Below, in pieces: positions 16,885 through 26,453 of a DNA stretch of 48,757 nt. Both the position numbers and the translations under genes were made by a program. The stretch comes from Prevotella sp. (GTDB taxonomy: Bacteria; Bacteroidota; Bacteroidia; Bacteroidales; Bacteroidaceae), in contig JALETQ010000013.1 of NCBI GenBank assembly GCA_022781445.1, positions 1 through 48,757 of the forward strand, given 5' to 3'. The notes beneath the pieces were generated by a model, which had not been told where the DNA came from, ran no database searches, and was given only the letters and a program-made list of their open reading frames with translations. Within the stretch, counting starts at the first letter, position 1; each line of letters starts with the position of its first letter.

Positions 16885-17759
16885 TATTTACCTCTTTCAG
16901 CCATCAAGACTTCGATTTCCTGTTCGTTGATGCCCACCATAGCCTCACCGAGATCTTCTGAAAGTTCGGCAAGCATTTTGGCATCATTGAAATTGGTCAC
17001 GGCTTGAACGATGGCTTTGGCGCGTTTTTCGGGGTCGCCCGACTTGAAGATGCCCGAGCCTACGAACACGCCTTCGGCACCAAGTTGCATCATCAGGGCA
17101 GCATCGGCAGGCGTAGCCACGCCACCGGCGGCAAAATTCACCACGGGAAGTTTACCGTTTTGATGCACATAGAGAGCCAGTTCGTAGGGTACTTGGAGTT
17201 GTTTGGCTGCTTCAAAGAGTTCGTCTTCCGACATGGATTTGAGACGACGCATCTCGCTTTGCATCATGCGCATGTGTCTTACGGCCTGCACAACGTCACC
17301 GGTACCGGGTTCGCCTTTGGTGCGAATCATGGTAGCACCTTCGGCAATACGACGCAATGCTTCACCGAGATTGCGGGCACCGCAGACGAAAGGTACTTCA
17401 AACTTGGTTTTGTCGATATGGTAAACATCGTCTGCTGGCGACAAAACTTCGCTCTCGTCGATATAATCTATCTCTATTGCTTGCAGAATTTGTGCCTCTG
17501 CGAAGTGACCGATGCGGCACTTTGCCATCACGGGGATGGACACTGCAGCCTGAATGCCCTTGATCATCTTGGGATCGCTCATGCGGGAAACGCCTCCGGC
17601 GGCACGGATATCGGCAGGGATGCGTTCCAAGGCCATCACGGCACAGGCACCGGCGGCTTCGGCGATTTTGGCTTGTTCGGGCGTTGTCACGTCCATGATT
17701 ACTCCGCCCTTGAGCATTTGGGCAAGGTTTCTGTTGAGTTCTTGTCTGTTGGTTGTCAT
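16884..17759 (-). CDS. pdxS: Pyridoxal 5'-phosphate synthase lyase subunit PdxS
   Basis: TIM-barrel synthase that makes pyridoxal 5'-phosphate from ribose 5-phosphate, glyceraldehyde 3-phosphate and ammonia delivered by PdxT. The start at 17759 gives 291 residues, the usual length. Catalytic lysines are K80 (in VMAKCRIGH) and K148 (in TKGEPGTG), and the sequence [17 protein letters not shown] is typical of the family. An in-frame start 28 codons upstream would overlap the end of the regulator gene and adds a sequence absent from the family, so I reject it. It lies 80 bp downstream of the kinase-AraC fusion and is coupled to pdxT. Confidence 0.97.
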   Translation of the reverse strand: MTTNRQELNRNLAQMLKGGVIMDVTTPEQAKIAEAAGACAVMALERIPADIRAAGGVSRMSDPKMIKGIQAAVSIPVMAKCRIGHFAEAQILQAIEIDYIDESEVLSPADDVYHIDKTKFEVPFVCGARNLGEALRRIAEGATMIRTKGEPGTGDVVQAVRHMRMMQSEMRRLKSMSEDELFEAAKQLQVPYELALYVHQNGKLPVVNFAAGGVATPADAALMMQLGAEGVFVGSGIFKSGDPEKRAKAIVQAVTNFNDAKMLAELSEDLGEAMVGINEQEIEVLMAERGK

Positions 17760-17839
17760 GATATGATTATTTATTTGATGATTATTATCGTTTGATTCGT
17801 TTGTTGCCTGTATCGTAACACCGGGTGCAAACAGTGTTG

Positions 17840-18916
17840 TCACCTTCCTTTCTTGCGATAGTCGCTGGGCGTTTGTCCGGTCATCTTCTTGAAGAACTTC
17901 GCAAAATGTGCCGGCGAGGTAAATCCGTAGGCATAAGCCGTTTCCTGCATTGTCTTGTCCGTGAGGAGCAATGTGTGCTCAACCTCTCGTATGAGGTAAT
18001 CGTCGATGATGGCCTTGGGCGTCTTGTTGGCAATGCGCCGTGTCACCTGTGCCAGATATCGGCTGCTGACATTGAGCTTGTCGGCATAGTAATGCACGTC
18101 GTTGTTGGTCTTGATGTGCAATGATATTTCACTGACGAATTCGTTGTAGAGGTCGCTACTCCTGCCGACCAAGTCGGTCGAGAACACGATTTGCTGATTG
18201 ACATAGCTCTTGGCGTTGTTGACCGCTGCCATGATTCCCTCGTTCTGATTCAGATAGGTGGCTATGGCCGATGAGAAATTGCTACCCATACCGTGTTGTC
18301 TGATGAGGGGTGAGGTAAAGAAATGAGGCACGTCACTTCCGCTGACCATAAGTACATCGGTTGACGTGTCGCCCACCATGTTGCCTCCTTGCAGCAAAAC
18401 GGCTTGACAACCGAATGCCAGCACTTTCCCGGCAGCTTCGATCATATCCTCGCGCGTGTCGATGGAGCGTTGCAAAATGAACTCGGCATCGTTTTTGGGG
18501 AGACATATCAAGGAACACTTGGGAAACAGCTGCATCTCGATGGCTCTCACCACATCGAGCGGCATGAGCACATCGCCTCGCGAGGAAACTATGGCGGCAT
18601 CGTAAATGACGAACTCGGGACGGTAGCGGTGTATCATGTCGGCAATCGAGCAAAGTACATCGACACTCCTGATAAGTCCGATTTTCACCACCCGTGGCGC
18701 AATGTCATCAAACAAGGCTTCGACTTGTCCTGCCACGACGTGAGCCGGAAGGTCGTAGAAATCCTGAATGCCGAGCGTGTTTTGCATCGTAATGGTGGTT
18801 ACCGCCGATACGGCATAGCCCCCCAAAGCCGCAATGGTCTTGATGTCGGCCTGTACTCCCGAACCTCCGGTGGAATCGGACCCGGTGATGGTCAATATGG
18901 GTTTGTCTTTTCTCAT
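17840..18916 (-). CDS. ThiD/PdxK-like kinase domain fused to AraC DNA-binding domain
   Basis: A 358-residue fusion. Residues 1-245 match the hydroxymethylpyrimidine/pyridoxal kinase fold, with [13 protein letters not shown] (12-24) and MQNT (44-47), which bind the pyrimidine or pyridine ring in that family. Residues 270-355 are an AraC-type double helix-turn-helix ending in [20 protein letters not shown]. The catalytic signature normally GTGC (ThiD) or GTGD (PdxK) reads GMGS, with Ser212 where the catalytic residue should be; DP is DA at 106-107 and KGGH is QGGN at 176-179. I infer a pseudoenzyme that senses a B6 or pyrimidine ligand and controls pdxST, which follow in the same direction. The start at 18916 is chosen because everything upstream lacks family similarity. 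Residual kinase activity is not excluded. Confidence 0.88.
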   Translation of the reverse strand: MRKDKPILTITGSDSTGGSGVQADIKTIAALGGYAVSAVTTITMQNTLGIQDFYDLPAHVVAGQVEALFDDIAPRVVKIGLIRSVDVLCSIADMIHRYRPEFVIYDAAIVSSRGDVLMPLDVVRAIEMQLFPKCSLICLPKNDAEFILQRSIDTREDMIEAAGKVLAFGCQAVLLQGGNMVGDTSTDVLMVSGSDVPHFFTSPLIRQHGMGSNFSSAIATYLNQNEGIMAAVNNAKSYVNQQIVFSTDLVGRSSDLYNEFVSEISLHIKTNNDVHYYADKLNVSSRYLAQVTRRIANKTPKAIIDDYLIREVEHTLLLTDKTMQETAYAYGFTSPAHFAKFFKKMTGQTPSDYRKKGR

Positions 18917-19444
18917 CCTATATTCGAACCGTCGAAAGCGCACGGCATTGCTGTCGGCACCATCTCCGAATGTGGAGCATGGAGCGTGGCAACTTTTGTT
19001 CTTTTGGTCTTGGCGAGAGGACTTCTCTGCGCATTTTGCCCCGCTCCTTTTCCGAATAGGATGCAAAGGAAGCAAAAAAAATCGACATAAAGAAACTCTG
19101 TTCGCTTTTTGACAACAAAGAAATACATTTGAACAAGTAGGGAACAACCCACCTCCGCAAGTATGTTTTCCGCTCCAACGAGAATGCTTTTTTACCGCAC
19201 TGCAGAAAATGCAGGTAGCGGGATGGGCAACCTACCGTCACCGGCTGTGCCTGTGTGCAATCATCTTTCGGGGTTGGACACACTATATATAATATATTAG
19301 GTAAGCTGAATCCCGTCGAAGACATTTTTGTCTGAGACCTTATGACAGATTTGGGGACTTTTATTCGATCCGGAATGAAAAAGAAGCACAAACAACTGAT
19401 AATCAAACACTCGCAAGAACTATCACAATCATTCCTTAATCCGT

Positions 19445-19494
19445 GCCCTTTTGCTTTGTAAAACCTGCCCTTTTGCATGGTAAAAGGGCAAGTT
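19445..19494. repeat. 22-bp-period repeat, GCCCTTTTGC family
   Basis: GCCCTTTTGC starts at 19445 and at 19467, exactly 22 bp apart, with related TGTAAAACC and TGGTAAAAG in the two unit tails; a third, degenerate unit (CAAGTTTG) follows at 19489. Related cores occur at 27-114 and 36911-36954. Confidence 0.7.
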
Positions 19495-19501
19495 TGAAAC
19501 T

Positions 19502-19699
19502 AAGCTTGAATCGGTCATGTAGACCGTAGGATTAAAGATTGCGTGTTTTTCAGATACCTCCCGACCGGCTATCGTCTCCTTGTTGGTGGTCTTGGTTGCC
19601 GTTTTGATTTGCCGTAGCCTGTCATGCGTGAACCGACCGGCAACCAATCTCCATTACATTTGAAGAAACCGTTTTGAACCCGATGAACCGATTGGGAAT
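19502..19699. repeat. Interspersed repeat copy C (about 198 bp)
   Basis: Left end GAATCGGTCATGTAGA, right end AACCCGATGAACCGATTGGG, with interior TTGCCGTAGCCTGTCATGCG resembling the interiors of copies A and B. The termini are more diverged than in A and B. Confidence 0.5.
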
Positions 19700-19741
19700 C
19701 ATGGAGTGTTGCTGTTAGGAAACAGAACTGCTTTCGGTTGT

Positions 19742-20518
19742 TCAATCTTTCATTTTTTGTGTGAGTGACTCAGCAGGTTGTTTCTTCCATTTGGTGAGTA
19801 TAGCCATCCAAAGGGTGATGCAGACAACCATGATGATGATTTTTTCAGTTCCGTTGATACCGTTACGGATCAGGCTGTTGAACATCATGATTTGCACGAT
19901 GAGGTGAAAACAGGCTGAAGCAAGGATTGACTTGGTCTGTTCGGCAACACGACCGATACCCCAGCTGCCGAATATCAGTATGGCCCAAAAGAAGAAATTG
20001 CCGTCTAATGAAGCATTCGTCAGAAACGACAAGTGCCACACATACCACATCGAACCGATGAGCAGTGATTGTTTCCATTCTTTGAGCGATGCCAATTCGT
20101 CTTTCAGGTATCCTCGCCACCGTATTCTTCTATGATGCAGTAGAGAAGGGAACCGATAATGGAAATGAACCCGTAAATGTGATTTTCCAGTGCGTAGTCG
20201 TTTCGTACGCCCATGGCGGATAGGGTGACGATGGGAAAGCCATCCAAAGGGATTTCGATCAGATGTGCCATAGAGAGTCATCTCGGTCTTCCGTGCCTTT
20301 CGCAGATGGTTCATCATCCACAAAGCCGCAATGAATATACCGCTACCTTCTATAAGCACGATGCTGAGGATGTAAATGGGGGATGGGAGTACTGTCAGTT
20401 GTAAACGGAGTTCGAAGATGTCAAACCTGAATATGTTGGAAAGAACGGTTGCCGTCACAAAAAAGGTGATGATTCTTGGATAGCTTACCGGATGTTTGGC
20501 TTCGCGGGTTGTCTTCAT
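19742..20518 (-). pseudogene. CPBP intramembrane protease gene broken by two frameshifts
   Basis: The N-terminal membrane segments and the C-terminal part share one frame, but about 150 bp in the middle reads correctly only in another. There it encodes MAHLIEIPLDGFPIV and, just before 20121, CIIEEYG, the first half of the catalytic EExxxR motif; the second half, WRGYLKDEL, is back in the original frame. One extra base near 20250-20281 and one missing base near 20117-20121 would explain this. The later motifs WYVWHLSF and ACFHLIVQ are intact. Translated as it stands, the protein lacks the catalytic Glu pair. It is either a real pseudogene or two compensating sequencing errors. The family (CAAX protease and self-immunity proteins) is membrane-embedded; substrate unknown. 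Confidence 0.8.
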
Positions 20519-21027
20519 TGGTTTGGAATGGGTGAGAAAAGATTTATGACTATACAAAGACACAATCCGGTAGACATGCGAAAATTTATAACAACAATAT
20601 TGTTGATATCCGGAAGTTGTTTTTTCAGAATGGGACTTATTGCCTGTAACAGTTTTTTATGAGCGATGAGCCGATTTCCTAAAGAAATGCCCGATGGTTC
20701 GGTCAGCAGAAAAATATTTGTGGGTACGAGAACAGGATAATAGATGATGGTCGGAGAGAATGAAATAGCACAAAACTTGCCGTAATACATTAAACGATTT
20801 TGTTATCTTCCCGTCTAATTTATTGAAAGAGTTGATGAGAAAGGCTTTCAAGAATGTGGATAGACGAAGTGTAGTAGAATGAGATGGAAGTATCGTGCTT
20901 TACCCCTTAAATGAAATGAGTCATAACATTCGGGCTGAACAGCGATGAAAAACAACATTCTTTCATGAATATTGCCTGCCAAAGATCATCAAGCAGTAAG
21001 AAATACAATACATATACGCAAAGAGAA
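20519..21027. other. Intergenic region without recognisable features
   Basis: Between the protease pseudogene and the next plus-strand gene I see no coding sequence with recognisable motifs, no terminator and no promoter matching the consensus. The gene that follows usually has an ECF sigma factor upstream in related genomes, but no remnant of one can be read here. Confidence 0.4.
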
Positions 21028-21393
21028 ATGATGAGAGAATCCAGACACACAACCGACCCTTGCAAAATTTTCAACGTGCCAGAAGGTTACTTTGAACAAT
21101 TACCGGCACGGCTCATGGAACAAGTGGCTAAGCACGAATCGTTGAAAGTGGTTCACCGCCGAAAAGCCATCAGAAGATGGATTGCTGCTGCTTCGGTGGC
21201 TGTAGTTGTGGGTATTGGTGGCTATGCGGCTTTCGTACGTCAAGGTGGAGAACTTTCTTCGGAGGGTGTATCCTTGTCGGCAGAAACTTCACCGGAAGAT
21301 GTTGCCATGGATGAATTGTTGGATTATGTCATGTATGACTCATCCGATTATTATGCTTTTACTTCCGAAGTGGGTGAATCCATGTCGGAATGA
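21028..21393 (+). CDS. Small single-pass membrane protein with VPEGYFEQLP motif
   Basis: A 121-residue protein with the motif FNVPEGYFEQLP near residues 16-27, a basic stretch (HRRKAIRRW) and one membrane segment around 54-71, followed by an acidic tail. Short proteins with this N-terminal motif are common in Bacteroidetes beside ECF sigma factors and Spy/CpxP-like proteins, which suggests an anti-sigma-like or envelope-stress role, but this is inference. Two ATGs are adjacent (21028 and 21031). Its stop overlaps an ATG of the following frame, so it is very probably translated together with the Spy-like gene. Confidence 0.65.
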   Translation: MMRESRHTTDPCKIFNVPEGYFEQLPARLMEQVAKHESLKVVHRRKAIRRWIAAASVAVVVGIGGYAAFVRQGGELSSEGVSLSAETSPEDVAMDELLDYVMYDSSDYYAFTSEVGESMSE

Positions 21394-21425
21394 TTAGAAA
21401 ACAAACAAAAAATGAAAGGAAACAG

Positions 21426-21854
21426 ATGATGAAAAGAACAGTATTGATGATCCTGATGTCTGTCGTGATTATATCGGCACAGGCACAACGCAGAGGTCAT
21501 TTTGATCCTGATAAGTTCAAAGAGGACATGAGAAGTTATATCAAGGAGCAAGTTTATCTCACCCCACAGGAAGAAAGCAGGTTCTTTCCGCTTTTCGATG
21601 AGATGCACAACAAACAACGTGTGTTGTTCGAACAGATGCAAGGCTACAGGCGACAAAAGCCGGTAAACGATGTGTCGAGTGCCAAAGCCATTCAAGAGAT
21701 TGACAGGCTGGAAATAGAAATCAGGCAACTTCGGAAGGTTTACCACAAGAAGTTCATGAAAGTGATGCCCGCTAAAAAGGTGTTTGCCATCATCAAAGCC
21801 GAAGACCGGTTTCACAAAAGAGCTTTCAAAAAAATGGCAGGCCGAAGACGGTAG
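21426..21854 (+). CDS. Spy/CpxP-like periplasmic protein
   Basis: A 142-residue exported protein with a signal peptide (MMKRTVLMILMSVVIISAQAQ). The mature part is almost entirely helical and highly charged, with YLTPQEESRFFPLFDEM, a variant of the LTxxQ motif of Spy/CpxP chaperones. An in-frame ATG at 21390 overlaps the previous stop (ATGA) and could be used, but the start at 21426 gives the cleaner signal peptide. It pairs with the upstream membrane protein, an arrangement seen in envelope-stress loci. The chaperone function is inferred from the fold alone. Confidence 0.7.
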   Translation: MMKRTVLMILMSVVIISAQAQRRGHFDPDKFKEDMRSYIKEQVYLTPQEESRFFPLFDEMHNKQRVLFEQMQGYRRQKPVNDVSSAKAIQEIDRLEIEIRQLRKVYHKKFMKVMPAKKVFAIIKAEDRFHKRAFKKMAGRRR

Positions 21855-21919
21855 ACGGCATTGAAGCATGTCTGAGAAATAATTACAAGGTAAGAGTGCC
21901 GACGGATAACGTGAAAAAG

Positions 21920-21972
21920 GTGACCGATAACTTTCAGGCGTAATGCAATGGGTTGTCCGGTCACTTTCTGTT
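21920..21972. terminator. Candidate terminator between the Spy-like gene and miaA
   Basis: GTGACCG (21920-21926) pairs with CGGTCAC (21958-21964), extended by ATAAC with GTTGT with one mismatch. It is flanked by AAAAAG on the left and TTTCTGTTT on the right, so it could end both converging transcripts. Confidence 0.45.
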
Positions 21973-22017
21973 TGGACTTCGGGAAAAGACCTTTTCGGAC
22001 AATTTTAGACCATCGTG

Positions 22018-22929
22018 TCAGCTCTGGCACAGCCGGAGGTCGATATGGCGGATGATTTCTTGCATCTCTTGCGGATGAAACCATACGACCGAAGGGTCGC
22101 GTTTGAACCATGTGAGTTGTTTGCGAGCATATCGACGTGTGTTTCCCTGTATGCGTCGGATGGCTTCTTCCAAGCTGTATGTTCCGTCGAAGTAGGCAAA
22201 CATTTCCCTATAGCCGACTGTGTTGAGCGAATCAAGATGCCTGAAGGGATAAACCTTTCGGGCTTCAGCTTCCAGCCCATAGGCTATCATGTCGAGAACA
22301 CGGTTGTTGATGCGCTCGTATAATTGTTCTCGCGGAATGTTGAGTGCTATCTTGATGATGTCGAACGGGCGTTGCTTGGCTTGGTTGGTACGAAAAGAAG
22401 TGTAAGTCCTGCCTGTCTGATGGCATATCTCAAGGGCGTGGATGACCCGACGTCGGTTGTTGAGGTCGACGATTCCGTAATGTTCGGGGTCGCATTGTTT
22501 GAGTTCTTCACACAAAGCTTCAAGCCCTTCTTCCTCCAACCGTTTCTTGAAAAGCGACCGGGTGGCTTCGGTGATGGTCGGAATGTCATCGATTCCTTTA
22601 CAGACGGCATCAATATACATCATGCTTCCGCCCGAAAGGATGGCAACATGCTTGCCTTGGTTGAATATGGCTTGTATGGTTTCCAATGCTTCCTGTTCGA
22701 AAAGTGCCGCGCTATAATAGTCGTGTATGCTGTGATTACCTACCAAGTGGTGGACAACACGGGCACGCTGTTCGGGGGTGGGGGCAGCTGTTCCGATGGG
22801 TATCTCCTTGAAAATCTGCCTTGAATCTGCATTAATGATGGAAGTATCATAACGGTGTGCAACTTCCAGACATAATTCAGTTTTGCCGACTCCCGTAGGG
22901 CCTGTTATAACAATGAGAGTGTTTGTCAT
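22018..22929 (-). CDS. miaA: tRNA dimethylallyltransferase MiaA
   Basis: Transfers a dimethylallyl group from DMAPP to N6 of A37 in tRNAs reading UNN codons. The P-loop GPTGVGKTE lies at 10-18, and the family motifs NADSRQIF and SGGSMMYIDAV are present; the length of 303 residues is normal. A TTG two codons upstream is in frame, but the ATG at 22929 is the natural start. It is separated from lpxA by 261 bp with a terminator, so it has its own promoter, which I could not locate. Confidence 0.96.
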   Translation of the reverse strand: MTNTLIVITGPTGVGKTELCLEVAHRYDTSIINADSRQIFKEIPIGTAAPTPEQRARVVHHLVGNHSIHDYYSAALFEQEALETIQAIFNQGKHVAILSGGSMMYIDAVCKGIDDIPTITEATRSLFKKRLEEEGLEALCEELKQCDPEHYGIVDLNNRRRVIHALEICHQTGRTYTSFRTNQAKQRPFDIIKIALNIPREQLYERINNRVLDMIAYGLEAEARKVYPFRHLDSLNTVGYREMFAYFDGTYSLEEAIRRIQGNTRRYARKQLTWFKRDPSVVWFHPQEMQEIIRHIDLRLCQS

Positions 22930-22969
22930 AAGCAAATAAAACGATTATGAGCATGTGATGAAGATGGTG

Positions 22970-22993
22970 TAAACCCCAAATCGGGCATGAATA
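22970..22993. repeat. Solitary end of the interspersed repeat
   Basis: TAAACCCCAAATCGGGCATGA resembles the AACCCAAATCGGTCATGA terminus of the longer copies with one internal change. No matching second end is visible before the terminator at 23104. Confidence 0.35.
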
Positions 22994-23103
22994 ATGCACT
23001 GCCAAGTGGACAATATGGGACGGGAATAGCTATCATCGGACACAAAACCTTATACGATCGAATGGAAGTATGGAATGCCTATCGAAAAGCTTGCCGGAAT
23101 TTG

Positions 23104-23140
23104 AAAAAAGCTACACAGATGATGAATCCTTGTAGCTTTT
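23104..23140 (-). terminator. Intrinsic terminator of the lpx gene run
   Basis: On the minus strand AAAAGCTACA pairs perfectly (10 bp) with TGTAGCTTTT around a 15-nt loop, followed by a run of T. It lies about 50 nt beyond the lpxA stop. Confidence 0.85.
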
Positions 23141-23190
23141 GATTTGTCCAACACCGAACCGCGATCCGACCAATGATGACCTATTGTGAG

Positions 23191-23961
23191 CTATCGCACG
23201 ATTCCTCGTTTGGAATTGGTCACGAAGTCAATGATGTATCCGATTTCTTTTGTCTGCGGAAGGTTTCTTTTGATTTCATCGATGCCTTCGGCAATCAATC
23301 CTTTGGAATAGAGCAGTCGATAAGCATCGTGTATCTGATCGATTTGCTCTTTGGTGAATCCTCTTCGTCGTAAACCGACGATATTGATGCCTGCATAACG
23401 AATGGGATCCTTTCCGACGGTGACGAAAGGCGGTATGTCTTGGGAAAATCGACTTCCTCCTTGCACCATCACATAGCCGCCGATGCGGCAAAACTGATGG
23501 CAAAGCACTGCCGCGCTGATGATGGCATTGTCATCAATGACCACTTCACCTGCCAGTTTTGTGGAGTTTCCGATGATGATGTTGCTTCCCAATACACAAT
23601 CGTGAGCTATGTGCATGCTTTCCATCAACAGACAATTAGAGCCTACGACAGTCGTCCCTTTCGAAGCAGTTCCCCTCGAAATTGTCACATTCTCGCGAAT
23701 ACTGTTGTTGTTTCCTATCTCACATAAGGTTTCTTCTCCCTTGAACTTCAAGTCCTGAGGTTTGGTGGAAATACTTGCTCCGGGGAAAAATTCATTGTTG
23801 TCACCGATACGTGCACCTTCGTGAATGATGACATGATTTAATAATACGTTGTTGTTCCCGATAACAGTGTTACGGTCGATGCAACAGAAAGGACCTATTC
23901 GGTTGTTTTCGCCGAGGCGGGCTTCGGGATGAACGTAGGCTAACGGACTGATCTGATTCAT
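23191..23961 (-). CDS. lpxA: UDP-N-acetylglucosamine acyltransferase LpxA
   Basis: First step of lipid A synthesis: transfers a 3-hydroxyacyl chain to the 3-OH of UDP-GlcNAc. The 256 residues (start MNQISPLAYVHPEARLG at 23961) form left-handed beta-helix hexapeptide repeats, followed by a helical C-terminal domain. The start codon follows the lpxC-fabZ stop by only 7 bp. An upstream in-frame start would run into that gene and is rejected. It is the last gene before the terminator at 23104. As in other Bacteroidetes, the order lpxD, lpxC-fabZ, lpxA puts three early lipid A enzymes in one transcript. Confidence 0.97.
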   Translation of the reverse strand: MNQISPLAYVHPEARLGENNRIGPFCCIDRNTVIGNNNVLLNHVIIHEGARIGDNNEFFPGASISTKPQDLKFKGEETLCEIGNNNSIRENVTISRGTASKGTTVVGSNCLLMESMHIAHDCVLGSNIIIGNSTKLAGEVVIDDNAIISAAVLCHQFCRIGGYVMVQGGSRFSQDIPPFVTVGKDPIRYAGINIVGLRRRGFTKEQIDQIHDAYRLLYSKGLIAEGIDEIKRNLPQTKEIGYIIDFVTNSKRGIVR

Positions 23962-23968
23962 GAGAATG

Positions 23969-25354
23969 TTACTTATTCTTGACAATTTGAGCCGTAAAGG
24001 TTGCTTCGGAGACAATATGATCGCCGACAAAGACATAGCCTTTCATGGAACTGATGCCGTGACGCAGGGGAGCCAACAATTCCACTTTGAAAAGCAAGGT
24101 GTCGCCGGGAACTACCTTTTGACGGAATTTGACATTATCTATTTTCATGAAGTAGGTAGACCATCGCTCCGGCTCTTCCAAGGTGTTGAGGACCAAGAGA
24201 CCACCGCATTGAGCCATGGCTTCGACCTGCAAAACGCCCGGCATGACGGGTTCCTGGGGGAAATGACCGACGAAGAAAGGTTCGTTGCTGGTGACATTCT
24301 TTACTCCAACGATGCTGTTTGAACCCAACTCGATGACCTTGTCGACCAACTGCATGGGATAGCGGTGGGGGAGCAACTTCCGAATGCGGAGGTTGTCCAT
24401 GATGGGTGTTTCATTGGGATCGTAAATGGGAGCTTGTATTTCGTGCTTGCGAATCTCCTTGCGCATGAGACGCGCAAACTTATTATTGACCGTATGCCCC
24501 GGACGGGTGGCAATGATGCGTCCCTTGATGGGCTTTCCTACAAGAGCCATGTCTCCGATGATGTCGAGGAGTTTGTGGCGTGTACACTCGTTTTCCCATA
24601 CGAGTGGTTTGTTCTGGATGTAGCCCATCTTGGTGGCATCCATACGGGGGGTCTTCAAAAGGTCGGCGAGTTTGTCGAGATGTTCTTGCGAAATCTGTCG
24701 CTCGTAGATGATGATGGCGTTGTCCATGTCGCCGCCTTTGATGAGATTGGCTTTCAGCAGGGGTTCGATGTCGCGCACAAAAACGAAAGTTCTCGCCGGG
24801 GCTATTTCCTTTTGAAAGTCGGAAAGGTTTGCCAAAGTTGCAAACTGACTGTTGATGAACTTGGACTCGAAAGAGCACATGGCTGTCACGCTGAAGTCTT
24901 CGTCGGGAAGAATGATGATGGAAGAACCGCTCTCTTCGTCGTGAACCTCTAGCTTATGCCGGATGATATAGTAATCTTTGGGTGCGTTTTGCTCAACGAT
25001 GCCCACTTGTTTGATTTTCTCCACATACATGGCGGCACTACCGTCGAGGATGGGGAATTCGGGACCGTTGACCTGAATGAGGCAGTTGTCGATGCCCATT
25101 GCATACAAGGCAGCCAACCCGTGTTCGACGGTCGAGATGCGGACATCGCCCATTCCGAGTACGGTACCTCGCTGGGTATCGACTACTTTCTCGGCAATGG
25201 CATCGATGACGGGCTGTTCTTCCAAATCTATTCTTTGAATTTTATATCCGTGGTTTTCCGGTGCGGGATTGAAAGTCACCGTCAGGCTCAGGCCGGTGTG
25301 CAGTCCTTTTCCGCAGAGGGAGAAACTTCCCTTCAGTGTATTCTGTTTCAACAT
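23969..25354 (-). CDS. Bifunctional LpxC deacetylase / FabZ dehydratase
   Basis: A fusion of 461 residues. The N-terminal 300 residues are the zinc-dependent UDP-3-O-acyl-GlcNAc deacetylase LpxC with metal ligands H78, H260 and D264, and the conserved H287. Residues from about 318 are the 3-hydroxyacyl-ACP dehydratase FabZ, with catalytic His364 in GHFPQEPVMPG and Glu378. LpxC commits the pathway to lipid A, while FabZ draws the same 3-hydroxyacyl-ACP pool into fatty acids, so the fusion joins the two competing branches. This fusion is typical of Bacteroidetes. It lies 14 bp after lpxD and 7 bp before lpxA. Confidence 0.97.
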   Translation of the reverse strand: MLKQNTLKGSFSLCGKGLHTGLSLTVTFNPAPENHGYKIQRIDLEEQPVIDAIAEKVVDTQRGTVLGMGDVRISTVEHGLAALYAMGIDNCLIQVNGPEFPILDGSAAMYVEKIKQVGIVEQNAPKDYYIIRHKLEVHDEESGSSIIILPDEDFSVTAMCSFESKFINSQFATLANLSDFQKEIAPARTFVFVRDIEPLLKANLIKGGDMDNAIIIYERQISQEHLDKLADLLKTPRMDATKMGYIQNKPLVWENECTRHKLLDIIGDMALVGKPIKGRIIATRPGHTVNNKFARLMRKEIRKHEIQAPIYDPNETPIMDNLRIRKLLPHRYPMQLVDKVIELGSNSIVGVKNVTSNEPFFVGHFPQEPVMPGVLQVEAMAQCGGLLVLNTLEEPERWSTYFMKIDNVKFRQKVVPGDTLLFKVELLAPLRHGISSMKGYVFVGDHIVSEATFTAQIVKNK

Positions 25355-25368
25355 GATGTATAGTCGTG

Positions 25369-26406
25369 TTAATGATTATCTTTTAATTGCTTTATTTCCT
25401 TTTCCAGCTGTTCGATCTGTCGAGACAATTCGGGCAGACGACGGAAGATGGCAGCCGATTTCATGAATCCTTTGGCGTCCCATGCAGGAGAGCCTATGAT
25501 GGTTTGGCCGCTCTTCTTGACGTTACCGCTGATGCCCGCCTGTGCTCCTACTTGCGTGCGGTCGGCAATATGGATGTGTCCTGCCATGCCTACTTGTCCG
25601 CCGAACATACACCATTGTCCTACTTTGGTGCTGCCTGCCACACCGCATTGGGCTGCCATGACGGTGTTTTCGCCGATCTCGACGTTGTGCGCCACCTGAA
25701 TGAGGTTGTCCAGCTTGACGCCTTTCCTGACGATGGTGGTGCCCATGGTTGCTCTGTCGACGCAGCTGTTGGCGCCAATCTCTACATTGTCTTCAATGGT
25801 GACGATTCCTATTTGAGGTATCTTGTCGTATCCTTCGGGAGTGGGAGCGAAGCCGAAGCCGTCGGCTCCTATGACCGTGCCCGAGTGAATGGTGACGTGA
25901 TTGCCTACCAGACAGTCGTGGTAGACGGTGACATGCGGACTGATGGTGCAGTCGTTGCCTATCCTGACTCTGTCGCCGAGGTATGAATGGGGGAATATCC
26001 GACTGTTGTCACCCACGACGACACCGTCGCCGATGAAGGCAAACGCACCTACGTAGCAGTCTTTTCCGATGGTGGCGGAAGGTGAGATGAAGGCCAGCGG
26101 GTGGATTTCTTTCTTGGGTTGTCTGAGTGAATCGTAGAGTTGCAGGAGCTTGGCTACGCTTTCGTAGGCATTGTGTACCCTGATGAGTGTGGGATGAACC
26201 TCTTTGTCGAGTTTCATGTCTTCGTTGATCAGTACGATACTCGACTGTGTCTCGTAAATATAATGTGTGTATTTGGGGTTGGACAGGAAAGAGATTGCTC
26301 CCGGTTTGCCTTCTTCAATTTTTGCAAAGGTGCGGACGACGGAAGCCGGATTGCCTTCGATGCGTCCTTGGACAAACTCTGCAATTTGCGCTGCGGTAAA
26401 TTCCAT
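25369..26406 (-). CDS. lpxD: UDP-3-O-acylglucosamine N-acyltransferase LpxD
   Basis: Third step of lipid A synthesis, adding the N-linked 3-hydroxyacyl chain. The 345 residues comprise an N-terminal uridine-binding domain (1-110), a long hexapeptide-repeat beta-helix (to about 310) with the conserved QVAHNVEIG segment carrying the catalytic-type His, and a C-terminal coiled helix. It begins 47 bp after the HD gene stop and is followed closely by lpxC-fabZ, so the four genes are likely one transcript. Confidence 0.96.
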   Translation of the reverse strand: MEFTAAQIAEFVQGRIEGNPASVVRTFAKIEEGKPGAISFLSNPKYTHYIYETQSSIVLINEDMKLDKEVHPTLIRVHNAYESVAKLLQLYDSLRQPKKEIHPLAFISPSATIGKDCYVGAFAFIGDGVVVGDNSRIFPHSYLGDRVRIGNDCTISPHVTVYHDCLVGNHVTIHSGTVIGADGFGFAPTPEGYDKIPQIGIVTIEDNVEIGANSCVDRATMGTTIVRKGVKLDNLIQVAHNVEIGENTVMAAQCGVAGSTKVGQWCMFGGQVGMAGHIHIADRTQVGAQAGISGNVKKSGQTIIGSPAWDAKGFMKSAAIFRRLPELSRQIEQLEKEIKQLKDNH

Positions 26407-26453
26407 GTGATTCTAAACTCTTTGAATGGTTGTGCAAATATAGTAAAAATAAA

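Larger units (their letters stand above)
18917..19741. other. Intergenic region upstream of the kinase-AraC gene
   Basis: A gap of 825 bp without a supportable gene. On the minus strand, TTCCTTTG (19071-19064) is a weak candidate -7 box for the kinase-AraC gene. Then come the 22-bp-period GCCCTTTTGC repeat (19445-19494) and interspersed repeat copy C (19502-19699). The order, short 22-bp repeat followed by the longer repeat, also occurs, reversed, at 36665-36950. Confidence 0.5.
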
